Assembly: GCF_030272615.1 (NCBI RefSeq)
Contig: NC_081413.1
Location: 22,384,501-22,448,500 of the forward strand
Source: Cryptomeria japonica
Lineage: Eukaryota; Streptophyta; Pinopsida; Cupressales; Cupressaceae
DNA length: 64,000 bases
Direction of reading: 5' to 3'
Shown here: one piece after another, positions 10,357-22,785 of the stretch
How positions within the stretch are numbered: the first letter of the stretch is position 1
Layout: each line of letters begins with the position of its first letter
Position numbers and translations under genes: made by a program
Notes under the pieces: model-generated
The model's database searches: none
What the model saw: only the letters and a program-made list of their open reading frames with translations
Told to the model about the DNA's origin: nothing

Positions 10357-13300
10357 ATGGCAAGAGGAAAGGGAATGAAGTCAAAGGGCAGTAACAAGCA
10401 GGTAAAATGAAAATCTCAACCTTTGAACAAATCAAGGAAGTTCAAATAGTAGTAACATGGTAACTAATCAAGGTGACTGTACAAAAAAATTGCAGGGCCT
10501 TAGTCAACAAACATCAATAAAAGTAAATGCAAAAGATGACAGGAAAGAGAGCAAATGTGACGAGGTGACAAATTTGAAAAGCCTGAATGATAGAAAAGAA
10601 ATAGATGGGTTGAAAGACAAATTGAGAACGTGTGATGATGCCAATAACAAATTGCAAGAAAGCAGTGATGTAATGAAGGAATTACAAGGGCTTAAAAGTG
10701 AGCTTGATCAAACAAAACAATTGAGTGAGAATCTTGGAAAATTGTGTGATCTATTAGGGAAGGAAAAAAATGAGCTGGAAAATAATTTGAAAAAATCCAA
10801 TGATGTGATTAAGGGATTACAAGATAAAATGACTGAAGATAGAAGCTTGTGGGATGCTTCCAAGATAGTAAGCAGAAGGTTGAAAACCAGGTTTCAGAGC
10901 TACAAAATGAGCTTAATGAAGCGAAAGTATTCAGCCAAGGACATGAACAACTGTGCAGTAAGCTGAGACAAGAAAAAACTGATTTGCAAGAAAGAGTTTT
11001 ACAGCTGGATGGTGATCTTAATGAAGCAAGAATTTTGATTAACAAACATGAAGAATTGCGCTCTGAATTACTGAAAGAAAATAATCAATTGGAAAGTAAG
11101 GTAAGAGAATACAGTGACGAGACTGAAGAATTGAAAGCAAAATTGTCTGAAGCTGGGTGCTTGTGGGAATCTTCTAAAATGAGCTACAGGGCTGCAAAAT
11201 GAGCTCAATGAAACAAAAGTGTTGAGCCTGAAAGATGAAGAAGCATGCGTTCAATTAAGGCATGAAAAAATAAAATTGGAAGAGGAGTTGAGAGAGTTGA
11301 ATAATAGGAATGAGGAATTACATGAAAAAATGACTGAAAAAGGTTACCTTTGGGATACTTGTAAGGTGAATTTAGAAGGTACGATTGTAAAGCTGCAGAA
11401 AAAGCTTAATGAAATAAGTAGAGAAAAAGCTGAGTTAGAAAATAATTTAAATCAATCCATTAATGAAACTCAACAATTAAAGGAAAAATTGGCTGAAGAT
11501 AGGCACATGTGGGACGCTTCCAAGGGAGAATTTGAAGTTACAATTGCAAAACTGCAAAATGATCTCAATGAAGCGAGAATGCTAGGCCAAAAGTATGAAG
11601 ATTTGTGCTCTCAATCAGGACAAGAAAAAAATGAGTTGGAAAAGACTCTTAGACGACTACAAAATGAAGTCGATGAAACAAAGATTTTGAGAGTAAAAGA
11701 CCAAGAGCAGTGTAATGTGCTAAGGGAAGAAAACAATCGGTTAGGACATAAGTTGAAACAATGCAATGAAAGGATTGCAAAATTAAATACAAAAATTAAA
11801 GAGGAGCTATTGTGGGTTTGTAATAAGGAGGGTTTGGAAAGCAGACTTGCAGATGCGCAGTATGAGAAAGAGACATTGATCCAGGAATATAGAGCTCTGT
11901 GGGCCCATTTAAGAGATGAAAAATATGAGCTGGAAGACAAACTGAGAGAACGCAACGATAGGAAAAAGGAATTGCATGCACAGATGAGAGAATATTGCCG
12001 CTTGTGGGAGGCTCTTAAGGCGAAATTTGAAGACTCTATTGCAGGGCTGCAAAATAATTTTAATCAATCCATTAATGAAACTATACAATTAAAGGAAAAA
12101 TTGGCTACTTGTAAGGGAGAATTTCAAGTTACAATTGCAAAACTGCAAAATGAGCTTAATGAAGCGACAATGTTAAGCCATAAACATGAGGATTGGTGCT
12201 CTCAATCAGAACATAAAAAATATGAGCTGGAAAAGGCTTTTATACGGCTACAAAATGAGCTTGATGAAACAAATATTTTGAGAGAAAAAGACCAAGAAGT
12301 CTGTAATGTGCTAAGAGAAGAGAATAATCAGTTAGAAAATAAGTTGAAAGAATGCAATGATAGGATTGGGGATTTAAATAGAAAAATTGAAGAAAACGAG
12401 TGGTTATGGGTTAGTAGTAAGGCTGATTTAGAAAACAAAGTTGCAGATCTGCAGTCTGAGAAATGGATATTGAGCAAGGAATATAAACTTCTGTGGGCCC
12501 ATTTAACAGATGAAAAGGATGAGTTGGAAAACAAATTGAGAGAATGCAACGATAGGAATAAGGAATTGCATGCGCAGATGAGAGAAGATACCCGCTTGTG
12601 GGAATCTTGTAACGCAAATTTTGAAGGCTCTGTTGCAGGGCTGCAAAATAACCTTGATTTGATGACTAATGAAGGGAGAATTTTGAGCCAGGAATATGTA
12701 GAATTGTGTATTGAATGTGAGTTTTTGAAGGCACAGCTGGGAGATTATAATGATATACTAAGCTCTATGGAAGATGAAACATGTAGCCTAATGTCTCTCT
12801 CAGAGAGCAATGCAAAGACAGTGGAAGCCTTGCAAACTCAAGTGCAATTGATCACCCATGAACAAAAAAAATTGAGCAAGACAAATGAAGAACTGACTAC
12901 AGAAAATGAATCTCTGAAATTGAAATTGGAAGAACTGACTACTGAAAATGAGAGGAACTCACTTAGATCTACGCCAGCAAGCAGGGAGGTGCCTTTGATT
13001 CAAGAAAATGGTTTATTGAAACAAGTTCATGAGGTTCAAAACAGGTTTCCACTGATGAAAGATTATAGACGGGTTTCCACTGATGATATGCTCGATTCGG
13101 CAACATGGGAGAGGCAATTACTCACGTCTCTATCAGAAAACAGTGATAAAATTAAGGAAGATCTAGTTATCGAGAATAGAACAGTGAAACAGGAAGCCCT
13201 TCAACTTGATCAAGAAAACCAACTCTTACAAAAGGACATATCGATAAAACAGTCATTACTTCACACAAAAGATGGCAAAATTACAGAATTGAATGCAAAA

Positions 13301-13540
13301 ATGAGTGATCTTAAGAATGCGATCCAAGTGTTGGAAGAGATTGGAAGAAAAAATACTAAAGTACTCGAAGAATATGGAGGTGTAAGGGAAGATCAAGAGA
13401 AGAAAAAGGAAAGTGAGGAGAAAAGGGAGGAGTGTAGGGGGAGGGTTTCACATCGGAACCAAACAGCCTTTATTGGTAATTTGATGTCTTGCATTCTTCT
13501 AGACATTGAGACGCTCATCTACTGCCACAAAAAGTATTAG
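10357..13540 (+). CDS. Long coiled-coil protein with internal repeats (frameshifted)
   Basis: The ATG at 10357 opens MARGKGMKSKGSNKQ. An intron at 10402-10495 (GTAAAA...TTGCAG, phase 0) joins this exactly in frame to GLSQQTSIK. The rest is about 1,000 residues of Glu/Lys/Leu/Asn-rich heptads, a near-continuous coiled coil. A motif like W-(D/E)-x-x-K followed by LQNELNE recurs many times, and a block of about 200 residues is tandemly duplicated (from about 11440 and about 12050). No motor, kinase or membrane segment is visible. The frame moves from 2 to 1 near 10870 and back to 2 near 11185; the middle part stays homologous in its own frame, so these are indels, either real lesions or sequence errors. 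It could be a cytoskeletal or tethering protein; the function is unknown. It is the only host-gene candidate in the window. Confidence 0.65.
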
Positions 13541-14522
13541 TCTTCCTTCTCATACACTACTTTGTGGTTGGTTCGGTGGGATAGTATAAGTAACGACCCA
13601 TTTCCCCAGTTCTGTAAGAAATGTAATACTGTGGACGGGCAATGACTCCGATGATTCAATTCATCCTTACGTTTTATCAATTCTTATTGAAGTATACTCG
13701 TACAATTCCTTCAATGCGATAAATTGTACTACTCTAAAATTCATTTTATAATTCATTTTTGAGATATCGTATTTATAATTGAGAATTCTGATTGATGTAT
13801 GCTCCAACAGATGTTCTTATAGTGTGCAAGAAACATGAAACCACTTTCAGGCAACTTAAAGTTCTAGATCTAGTATAGAATCTTATATATGTTAATTTTA
13901 CTTAGTCAACTCTATTTGATCTTACAATTTGTTAGAGCTCAAATTCTGTCTAACCTAATCTAGTTACAGTTATCCATGACGAACTAAGTTAATTAAGAAA
14001 ATATTAAAATTATATGGTAGAGTTTTGAATAATAAGATTGAATAATAAGACAATCTCTAATTCATTATTATTATAGTAATGACCTTGACAAACTAGTATG
14101 AGAGCTATCTTATCAGCATAATTAAATAGAATCAACTTGTATAATTGTTTGATATATTTCTAATATATTTTTTTAAATAATTAAATTAAAATCTACAAGT
14201 TTAATCAAAAGTCAAAACTGCCAGCTTGCAATGTTTCAAGGTGCCTCCAAATAAAGTAGATGTTGTGGATCTTTTGATGAAGGCAAACAGGTTACAAATT
14301 TGTTGGTTTATGTACATGTATACAATCTTAAAGTGATGTTAAATTTTTTTATAGTTAATCTTTTAATATTTGGTGGGATCTAATATTGAATAATTTGATG
14401 CATCATATATTTCTTGAACACTTTCTACTTTTCTTACTTTCTTTTATTTTTGAATCTTTAATTTTGCAACAATTTAATTTTGACCATCCATCCAAATCAA
14501 TTCATCGCATAATTAATACCAT
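13541..14522. other. AT-rich flank, no gene seen
   Basis: This is 3' flanking DNA of the coiled-coil gene followed by AT-rich sequence. I see no AATAAA close to the stop, no long open frame and no repeat shared with the rest of the window. Confidence 0.5.
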
Positions 14523-15275
14523 TTAACTATCATGATTGGAAAGTCAAAGTACAACTTGTGCTAAAGAATAAAGTGTTGTATAGGGTAACAACGAGCATGG
14601 AGAAAGAATCTACTAGTGAGGAAGCTAAAGAAGAATGGTTTAACAAATGTGATTAATCCATTAGATTCATGTATCTTATTGTGTCTCCTAAACTCCTTTT
14701 TTATGTAGAATCCTTGGTTACACCCAATGAAGTACATATTGTTCAATCTCTAGTTCATTTGATGCCATAGAGGAATCCTTCATCATCTTTAAATATCCAA
14801 GATTACAATTAAAAGGATATGGAATAGAGAAAAGGCGGGGATTAGTTCACTCTTTCTATACTCTCAAAACTAGGTCCTAACTATATTATGTTTGTGTTTG
14901 TCTTGTATTTCATGAAAAAGGCTCTTGGGAAAGTTTAGAAGCTGCATTATCTAGATAAACTAATTTTTAACTCAAATAGAGAGAAGAATAAGTTAATTAA
15001 GATATCCACATTGGTAATTGAAAATTGCAAGCACTTATTGTTGGGTGCGAGAAATAACAAGTTTCAAATAATAGAATTTTTTTTTTAAAAGGATGAGTGG
15101 AGAAAGAAAGGGTAGAACTAATAATCTTACAACCAAAATAGAAACTTATATGGCCAAAGGAAACCAAAGGAAGAAAAATTTAAGTGTTTCCATTTTAAGA
15201 AACTTGGGAATGATAAGCACAAATATATCTAGAAGCATATTTAACACCTCAAACATCTTCTTTAGAAAAATGTTA
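14523..15275 (+). pseudogene. Copia gag relic
   Basis: Translation gives NYHDWKVKVQLVLKNK, the N-terminal NY-x-x-W signature of plant copia gag, then EEWFNKCD, SPKLLFYVES and TPNEV, the usual W...C/K-D, LLFHIES-like and P-x-E-V blocks. In-frame stops (for example after KCD) and frame changes follow. Near 15150-15230 a basic stretch and a degraded CFHFKK-like zinc knuckle remain. No LTRs or pol are found nearby. Confidence 0.6.
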
Positions 15276-15427
15276 TAGGGGTCCCTAAATATACCAAAGA
15301 ATCATCATCAACTTAAGAGTATACCAAGAGAAAAGAAATAAGTAAATATATAACTTAGAGAAAGGTTCTTTTTCCTATTAAATCATCATCAAATTCATCT
15401 TTGGATTATTGAATTAGGTTCCTATTA

Positions 15428-17034
15428 ACATGAGATATTAGTACGGATAATAAATTAAAATTAATTTTAAAAATCTAAAATGAAATGACTTGCATATTCC
15501 ATCAAAACAATACATAAAAAGGGTTGTACAAAATATAATACCATATAGCCTTGTAGGCCAAAATCGATCACTAAGAGCATCATTTGGTCTCATGTCAGTA
15601 CCTACAAACCAAAAATTCGACCAAGCATTAAATATAGTTAGTATATCTTGTATTTTTTTGAATTCAAAGTGTACTATTCTATTTTAACATGATATAAAAA
15701 TTATACCTCAGGCATCAAAGTTGCAACTGTAGTAACTGGGGGAGGAGTATGGGATACTCCTAATGCATCCTGAAATGCATATTATTCATTTCAATTTAAA
15801 TCGATGTATAAATGAAAATTCATTTATGTAATTACAAATTTAAAGTGATTGATAAATAAAATTCTATGTATTCAAATCAACAAATAGGTCTGTCGCTCAT
15901 GGGCAAACACCATGTCCATCAACTCATTTGTCAGCGCGAAATCCTTAGTCATGCAGGCTTGACATCTACTCCTACAAATCATGCATAGATGAGATGTGGA
16001 TCCATGTGCATCGGCTACATCATCTATCCTCGAGCATATCCCTAATCAAGTGACACACATATGTTGGATGGGCTCTTTGTCGCCACCAGGACCAACTAAT
16101 GGCTCATCATCCAATACAATAGGGCAATCTAACGATGTCCCATGTTGGATGATGGCACCAGTAAACGTTGTGGCCGCCTGAAGATTTTGTAGCTCCATCG
16201 ACTCTTTCACCTCTATTGGGACAACCTGATGCACCTTGGGTTTGGGTGCTAGGGGTCGGCGACTCTCCACGGGTAATTGCCTACAGGCTCCAGGTCTATC
16301 GTGGGTAGAGCTACCGCCTCTACCATAGAACTCTCTCATTTCAAAATAGCTTGGGCGTACATTGAGCACAAACTCACAATATACTTTTCTCAAAAAATAT
16401 AATGGCACCTCATAATTATTATAAAGTGGATCATCAAAGACCATCCACCACCTCTTCCAAAAAAGATTCTTCATCTGCACATTGGTACACCAATGTATGG
16501 GAAACCACTTTGCATTAAGAGGTAATGATTGGCCAGTTTTGGGATCAATGAAAAGGGCACATATTTGTTGTTTATTAATATTTTAATTTTTGACTCCCTC
16601 GTATGATAGCCCATCGGTATAGAATTGATGACACCTATCCCTAGAAAGCTTCCCTATTTGGTAATTTGAGTAGAAACAACTATGGCACCACTAGCTAATG
16701 TTTCTAGGCTGGTGACGAGGGATTGATGGTGCTCAAGTTTGGATGTTTTCAATTTAACAATCAATCTATTGATTTTAGACGTATTTGGTCCTAACTGATT
16801 AGTTAATTTCTCATGTGTTTCAGGTGTGCGGTCAAAAGCAGGAATTGGGGGTGTATCTTGTGGGTTTTTAGGAGGTGCATTTGGTTGTCCTTATTGTGGA
16901 TTAGAAGAATCTGGTTTTTGAAACAAAAAATAAAAAAACCTAATCAAAGTTAATAAAATTAAATTCAAAATGTAAAACAAATTGAACAAACGAGAAAGAA
17001 AGACAAAAATAAACAAAAACTAACCTTGATCCAT
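15428..17034 (-). pseudogene. Gene A, module I copy (3' exons missing)
   Basis: This is homologous to 2636-4257, starting at the shared phrase AACATGAGATATTAG. The ATG is at 17034 and exon 1 is 17025-17034, with the same split after CAA G. The long exon runs from about 16915 to 15895. The 63-nt exon is preserved at 15713-15775, and the next exon has lost about 17 bp. This copy keeps Trp where copy 0 has a stop (NLFWKRWW) and keeps CRSRCQAC in the Cys cluster, but it shares the early TAA of exon 2 and has a TGA before LGIC. The last three exons of copy 0 have no counterpart. It diverges from gene B across the satellite. Confidence 0.65.
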
Positions 17035-18172
17035 AGTGTCTGGAGGATAAATCTAGCACCCCATTCATAGTTTAGGAGATAAAATGAAGAAAAAACAAAC
17101 TAAAAATGCACTATTCATGGGAGAACAAGACCCAGTTTTTTTAAAAAAACTTGTTTTGATAGGCATCACATACGTGGTTCTTTTGGGATTATTAGCATGT
17201 ACGGGCTCATTTTCCTAGGGGCAGCGTGCATGCGGGTATGTGTAGGATCATGGTGTGCCAAAATAGGCCCTTAAGTGGCAATGAAATTTTAGAAAATCAA
17301 AGTTATGCAACTTGACATGAAAATTTGAATAAGTTGTGAACATTATTTTTAAAATATGTAAGAAGAGAAAATATAAAAAATTGAATGTAGTTTTCAAGCT
17401 ACTAGTTGTTTTTTGGAAAAAAAAATCCTATTTCATGAAAATTTCAAATTTCATTGGAGTGGTAATAAAATTTCAAGAAAAAAAAAAAAGAAGTAGATGT
17501 ATGTCTGACCACCCTAATCACAATCAAAGCATAATATTTTTTTATAATATTTATAATATAAGTATAAGACTCATGTCCAGATGTGACACATATTTTTTTT
17601 AATTTTTTATAAATTAAATAATTATTTATGAATTTTTTACTACAAATTTTCAGAAATTCAGAAACTCCTATGTTTGACCACCTTAACTTGGTCATAACCT
17701 TATGAAATTTAACTTTTTTCAATTTTTCCCTATAGTAGACGAAGCATAGGATGTGATGCATGTTTCGGATTCAAAATATGTTATACCATTTGAAAGTTAT
17801 GAGTGTTTTTCAATCAGTCTATCAATCAAGACTTATATTGTTGGAAAGCTGGGAACGTCCTTAAAAACCCCTTTTAGTTTTATCAATTTTGGCTACAAAA
17901 AAAGTCATCAGCCACCAGTGTAAAGTCTAGAAAATCAAGGAATACTGAAAAACACATTTTTTTAGTTGACTTTCCCGACTTGGCACTTCCGAGCCAAATA
18001 CCAAAACATTCTCGAGTTGAAATTTGAAAATTTGACTAAAAAATTTGGATATCTGATTATATCAGATATCTGATTTTAATAAGTAAATTCTCTAACTAAA
18101 TTTGCCCATAATTAATCTAATGTTTATTAATATATTAATATATTAATTTATAAATAAATTAGTATATGATAT
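17035..18172. other. Module spacer I
   Basis: This AT-rich spacer is shared with 25398-26604 and 57616-58512. Landmarks in order are GTGTGCCAAAATAGGCCC, CTGACCACC twice about 150 bp apart, GATGTGATGCATGTTTC, GAAAGTTATGAGTG and GGAAAGCTGGGAAC. A GGATATCTGAT / ATCAGATATCTGAT palindromic cluster lies near 18045-18075. No coding frame is supported. It would contain the 5' side of gene A. Confidence 0.7.
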
Positions 18173-18257
18173 TAGGGAGAGGGAGAGGTAGAGGGGGGAG
18201 TGGGGGGGGAGAGAGAGAGAGAGATGTGGAGGGGGAAGGGAGAGATGGGTAGGGGCA

Positions 18258-18292
<35 letters not shown>

Positions 18293-18525
18293 CAAAGAGA
18301 TTAGGGGAGATATTAGGGGAGACAGAGAGATAGAGAGAAAGAGAGAGAGATGGGGAGAGGGAAGGAAGAGAGAGAGAGATTGAGAGGGATTAGAGGAGAG
18401 AGATAGATGGAGAGATTAGGGGAGAGGGATAGAGAGAGATTAGAGGAGATAGAGAGAGAAGCAGAGGGAGAAAGAGATTAGGGGAGAGAGAGAGAGATTA
18501 GGGGAGAGGGGGAGAGAGAGAGATT
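18173..18525. repeat. (GA)n tract opening satellite I
   Basis: Purine-only sequence made of GAGA runs with ATTAGGGGAGA interruptions. It sits exactly between the spacer and the first satellite monomer, as at 26605 and 58669. Confidence 0.95.
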
Positions 18526-21500
18526 AAGACACCATAGGACCCAAAGCAAACCAATATGGTGTCATAACGGGTCGTATTGTGTCCTAACGGGTCATAAGGG
18601 TTCATGGGACACCATATGACCCCTAAGGATAACATGCGACCCCTCATGAAACCATATGGTGTCGGTAGGGGTCATATGGTGTCCATAGGCCTCATATGTG
18701 TCTGAGGACACCATATGACCCCTTAAGACACCAAATTGTGTCATTATGGGTCATATGGTTTCTGAAAGGGTTATAGGACACAATATGACCCCTTAGGACA
18801 CAGTATGACCCAAAGTGACCCAACATGGTGTCATTAGGGGTCATATGGTGTCCTAAGGGGTCATATGATGTCTTAAAGGGGTTTAATGAAACAATGTGAC
18901 CCACTAGGACATAATATGACCCATAACAACCAAATATGGTGTCTTAAGGGGTCATATGGTATCTTAGGGGGTCGTAGGACACCATATGACCCCTATGGAC
19001 ACCATAGGACCCCTTATAACACCATATGGTATCGTTAGGGGTCATATGGTGTCCTAAGGGGTCATAGGATACAATATGACCTATTAGGACATAATATGAC
19101 CCAAAGTGACCGAAAATGGTGTCATTAGGGGTCATAGGGTGTCCTAAGGGGTCATATGATGTCTTAAAGGGGTCAAATGACACAATATGACCCATTAGGA
19201 GACAATATGACCCATAACAACCAAATATGGTGTCTTAAGGGGTCATATGGTGTCCTAAGAGGTCGTAGGACACCATAGGACCCCTTATGACACCATATGG
19301 TGTTGTTAGGGGTCATATGGTGTCCTAAGGGGTTGTAGGACATAATATGACCCCTTAGGACACCATAGGACCAAAAGCGACCCAATATAGTGTCATAACG
19401 GGTCGTGTGGTGTCCTAAGGGGTCATAAGGGCTAATGCGACACCATATGACCCCTAAGGACAACATAAGACCGCTTATGACACCATATAGTGATGTTAGG
19501 GGTCATATTGTGTCCTAGGACACCATATGCCACCTTAAGAAACCAAAATGTGTCATTATGGATCATATAGTGTTCTAATGGGTTGTAGGACACAATATGA
19601 CCCAAAGCGACCCAATATGGTGTCATTGGGGGTCATATGGTGTCCTAAGGGGTCATAAGGGTTCATTGGATACCATATGACCCCTAAGGACAACATATGA
19701 CCTCTTATGACACCATATGATTTCGTTAGGGGTCATATGGTGTCCTAGGACACCATATGACCCCTTAAGACACCAAATTGTGTCGTTCAGGGTCATATGG
19801 TGTCCTAAGGGGTTTTAGAACACAATATGACCCCTTAGGAATATGACTCAAAGAGACCTAATATGGTGTCATTAGTGGTCATATGGTGTCCTAAGGGGTC
19901 ATATGATATCTTAAAGGGGTTATATGACACAATATGACCCATTAGGATACAATATGACCAAATATGGTGTCTTAAGGGGTCATATGGTGTCCTAAAGGGT
20001 CGTAGGACACCATAGGACCCCTTATGATACCATATGGTATCGTTAGGGGTCACATGGCGTCCTCAGGGGTTGTAGGACATAATATGACCTCTTTGGACAC
20101 AATACGACCCAAAGCAACCCAATAAGGTGTCATAACAGGTTGTATGGTGTTGTAAGGGGTCATAAGGGTTCATGGGACACCATATGACCCCTATGGACAC
20201 CATATGACCCCTAACGACACCATATGGTGTCGTTAGGGGTCATATGGTGTCCATAGGGGTCATATGGTGTCCTGGGATACCATATGACTGCTTAAGACAC
20301 CAAATTGTATCGTTATGGGTCATATGGTGTTCTAAGGTGTCGTAGGACATAATATGACCCAAAGAGATCCAATATGGTGCCATTAGTGGTCATATGGTGT
20401 CCTAAGGGGTCATATGATGTCTTAAAGGTTTCACAAGACACAATATGACCCATTAGGACACAATATGACCCATAATGACCAAATATGGTGTGTTAAGTGG
20501 TCATATGGTGTCCTAAGGGGTTGTAGAACACCATAGGACCCCTTATGACACCATATGGTGTCGTTAGAGATCATATGGTGTCCTAAGGGATTGTAGGACA
20601 TAATATGACCCCTTAGGCCACCATAGGGCCCAAAGCGACTTAATATGGTGTCATAATAGGACATATAGTGTCATAAGGGGTCATAAGGGTTCATGAGACA
20701 CCATATGACCCCTAAGGATAGCATAAGACCCCTCATGACACCATATGGTGTCGTTAGGGGCCATATGGTGTCCATAGGGGTCATATGGTGTCCTAGGATA
20801 CCATATGACCCCTTAAGAAACCAAATTGTGTTGTTATGGGTCATATGGTGTCCTAACAGGTCGTAGGACACAATATGACCCCTTAGGACACAATATGACC
20901 CAAAGCAACCCAATATGGTGTCATTAGGGGTCATATGGTGTCCTAAGGGGTCATAAGGGTTAATGGGACACTATATGACCCCTAAGGACAACATAAAACT
21001 CCTTATGACACCATATGGTGTCATTAGGGGTAATATGGAGTCCATAGGGGTCATATGGTGTCCTAGGACACCATATGACCCCTTAAAACACAAAACTATA
21101 TCGTTATGGGTCATATGGTGTCCTAAGGGGTCATATGATGTCTTAAACGGGTGATATGACACAATATGACCCATAATGACCAAATATGGTATCTTAAGGG
21201 GTCATATGGTGTCCTAAGGGGTCATAGGACACCATAGGACACCCTATGACACCATAGGATGCCTTATGACACCATATAGTGTCATTAGGGGTCACATGGT
21301 GTCCTAAGGGGTCGTAGTACATAATATGACCCCTTAGCACACCATAGGGTTCAAAGCAATCCAATATGGTGTCATAACAGGGTGTATGGTGTCCTAAGAG
21401 GTCATAAGGGTTCATGGGACACCATATGACTCCTAAGGACAACATAAGACCCCTTATAACACCATATGGGGTCGTTAGGAGTCATATGGTGTCCATAGGG

Positions 21501-22234
21501 GTCATATGGTGTCCTAGGACACCATATGACCCCTTAAGACACCAAATTGTGTCGTTATGGGTCATATGGTGTCCTAATGGGTCGTAGGACACAATATGAC
21601 CCCTTAAGACACAATATGATCCAATGCGACCCAATATGGTGTCATTAGGGGTCATATGGTGTCCTAAGGGGTGATAAAGGTTCATGGGACACCATATGAC
21701 TCCTAAGGACAACATATGACCCCTTATGACACCATATGGTGTTGTTAGGGGTCATATGGTGTCCATAGGGGTCATATGGTGTCCTAGGACACCATATGAT
21801 CCCTTAGGACACCATATTGTGTCTTTATGGGTCATATGGTGTCCTAAGGGGTTGTAGGACATAATATGACCCCTTGGGACACTATATGACCCAAATCAAC
21901 ACAACATGGCGTCATTAGGGATCATATGGTGTCCTAATGGGTCATATGATGTCTTAAAGGGTTCATATGACACAATATGACTCACTAGGACACAATATGA
22001 CCTATAACGACCAATTATGGTGTCTTAAGGGGTCATATGGGTTCATGCGACACCATATGACCCCTAAGGACACCATACGACCCCTTTTGATACATATGGT
22101 GTTATTAATGGTCATATGGTGTCCACTGGTGTCATATGGTGTCCTATCACACCATATGACCCCTTAAGACACCAAATTGTGTCATTATGGGTCATATGGT
22201 GTCCTAAGGGGTCATAGGACACAATATGACCCAA
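18526..22234. repeat. Inverted-monomer satellite array I
   Basis: The monomer is about 20-22 bp, GGTCATATGGTGTCCTAAGG, and occurs in both orientations (CCTTAGGACACCATATGACC). Monomers are combined into longer blocks. The phrase GGGTTCATGGGACACC or close variants recurs near 18598, 19429, 19666, 20166, 20687, 20957, 21408 and 21680, and alternate spacings sum to roughly 720-790 bp, suggesting a higher-order repeat. Open frames of 60-100 codons across it follow from few stops in the monomer, not from genes. Confidence 0.95.
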
Positions 22235-22433
22235 ATCTCTCTCTACCTCTCCTCCCCTCTCTCTCTATGTCTATCTTCTCTCTCTCTCTCCCTCTCCTCT
22301 CTCTCTCTCTCTTTCTCCCCTAATCTTTCTCTCTCTCTCTCCCTCTCTGCCTTTGTCTCTTTGTCTTTGTCTCTGTCTCTGTCTCTTCTCTCTCCTCTCT
22401 CCTCTCTCTCTCTCTCACCTAATCTCTCTCTCT

Positions 22434-22464
<31 letters not shown>
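22235..22464. repeat. (CT)n tract closing satellite I
   Basis: Pyrimidine-only sequence with CT runs and CTTTGTCT interruptions. It mirrors the GA tract on the other side of the array, so the two tracts form an inverted pair around the satellite. Confidence 0.95.
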
Positions 22465-22477
22465 AAAATAGGACTAA

Positions 22478-22612
22478 TAAAATCCGATATCAGATTTAAT
22501 CGGATATCCGATTTCTGCCATTGCCATTAATGTGGTAGTTCAATAAAAAAAAGGTGGCAACGGGAAAATTTTTGGGGACCACAAATTTATACATTAAAAT
22601 CGGATATCCGAT
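22478..22612. repeat. Palindromic GATATC cluster, right of satellite I
   Basis: Two copies of the perfect palindrome ATCGGATATCCGAT lie at 22499-22512 and 22599-22612, with related half-sites (CCGATATCAGAT) beside the CT tract. Equivalent words occur at 56214-56227 and near 60250-60390, and on the left side of each satellite in degraded form. They are candidate binding sites for an element-encoded protein. Confidence 0.7.
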
Positions 22613-22785
22613 TTTTGTACATAAGAAAGAGCCTTGTGGATTCCAATGGCCCACAGTCTGCATATTCTATTTTCTGTCGATGATCACAGTTGTTCAGATA
22701 GGTTGAGAAAAATTTGTGCTTTTGGGAGATTCTTAAAGTCAAATCTTACATTGTCAATCATGTAGGAGCATCTGTGTGGAGGGAA

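Noticed and set aside
11611-12617. Minus-strand Ser/Phe/Leu-rich frames opposite the coiled-coil gene
   Set aside because: Shadows of the Glu/Lys-rich coding strand.
18692-22167. Many 60-100 codon open frames across the satellite, with MTPNDTIW- and GHHMTP-like peptides
   Set aside because: They appear on both strands wherever the monomer occurs and follow its period, with frequent stops. They are products of repeat composition, not genes.
22226-22471. Ser/Leu-rich open frames over the CT tracts (also 55845-56105 and 59833-60247) and Arg/Glu-rich frames on the other strand
   Set aside because: Simple translation of CT or GA dinucleotide repeats.
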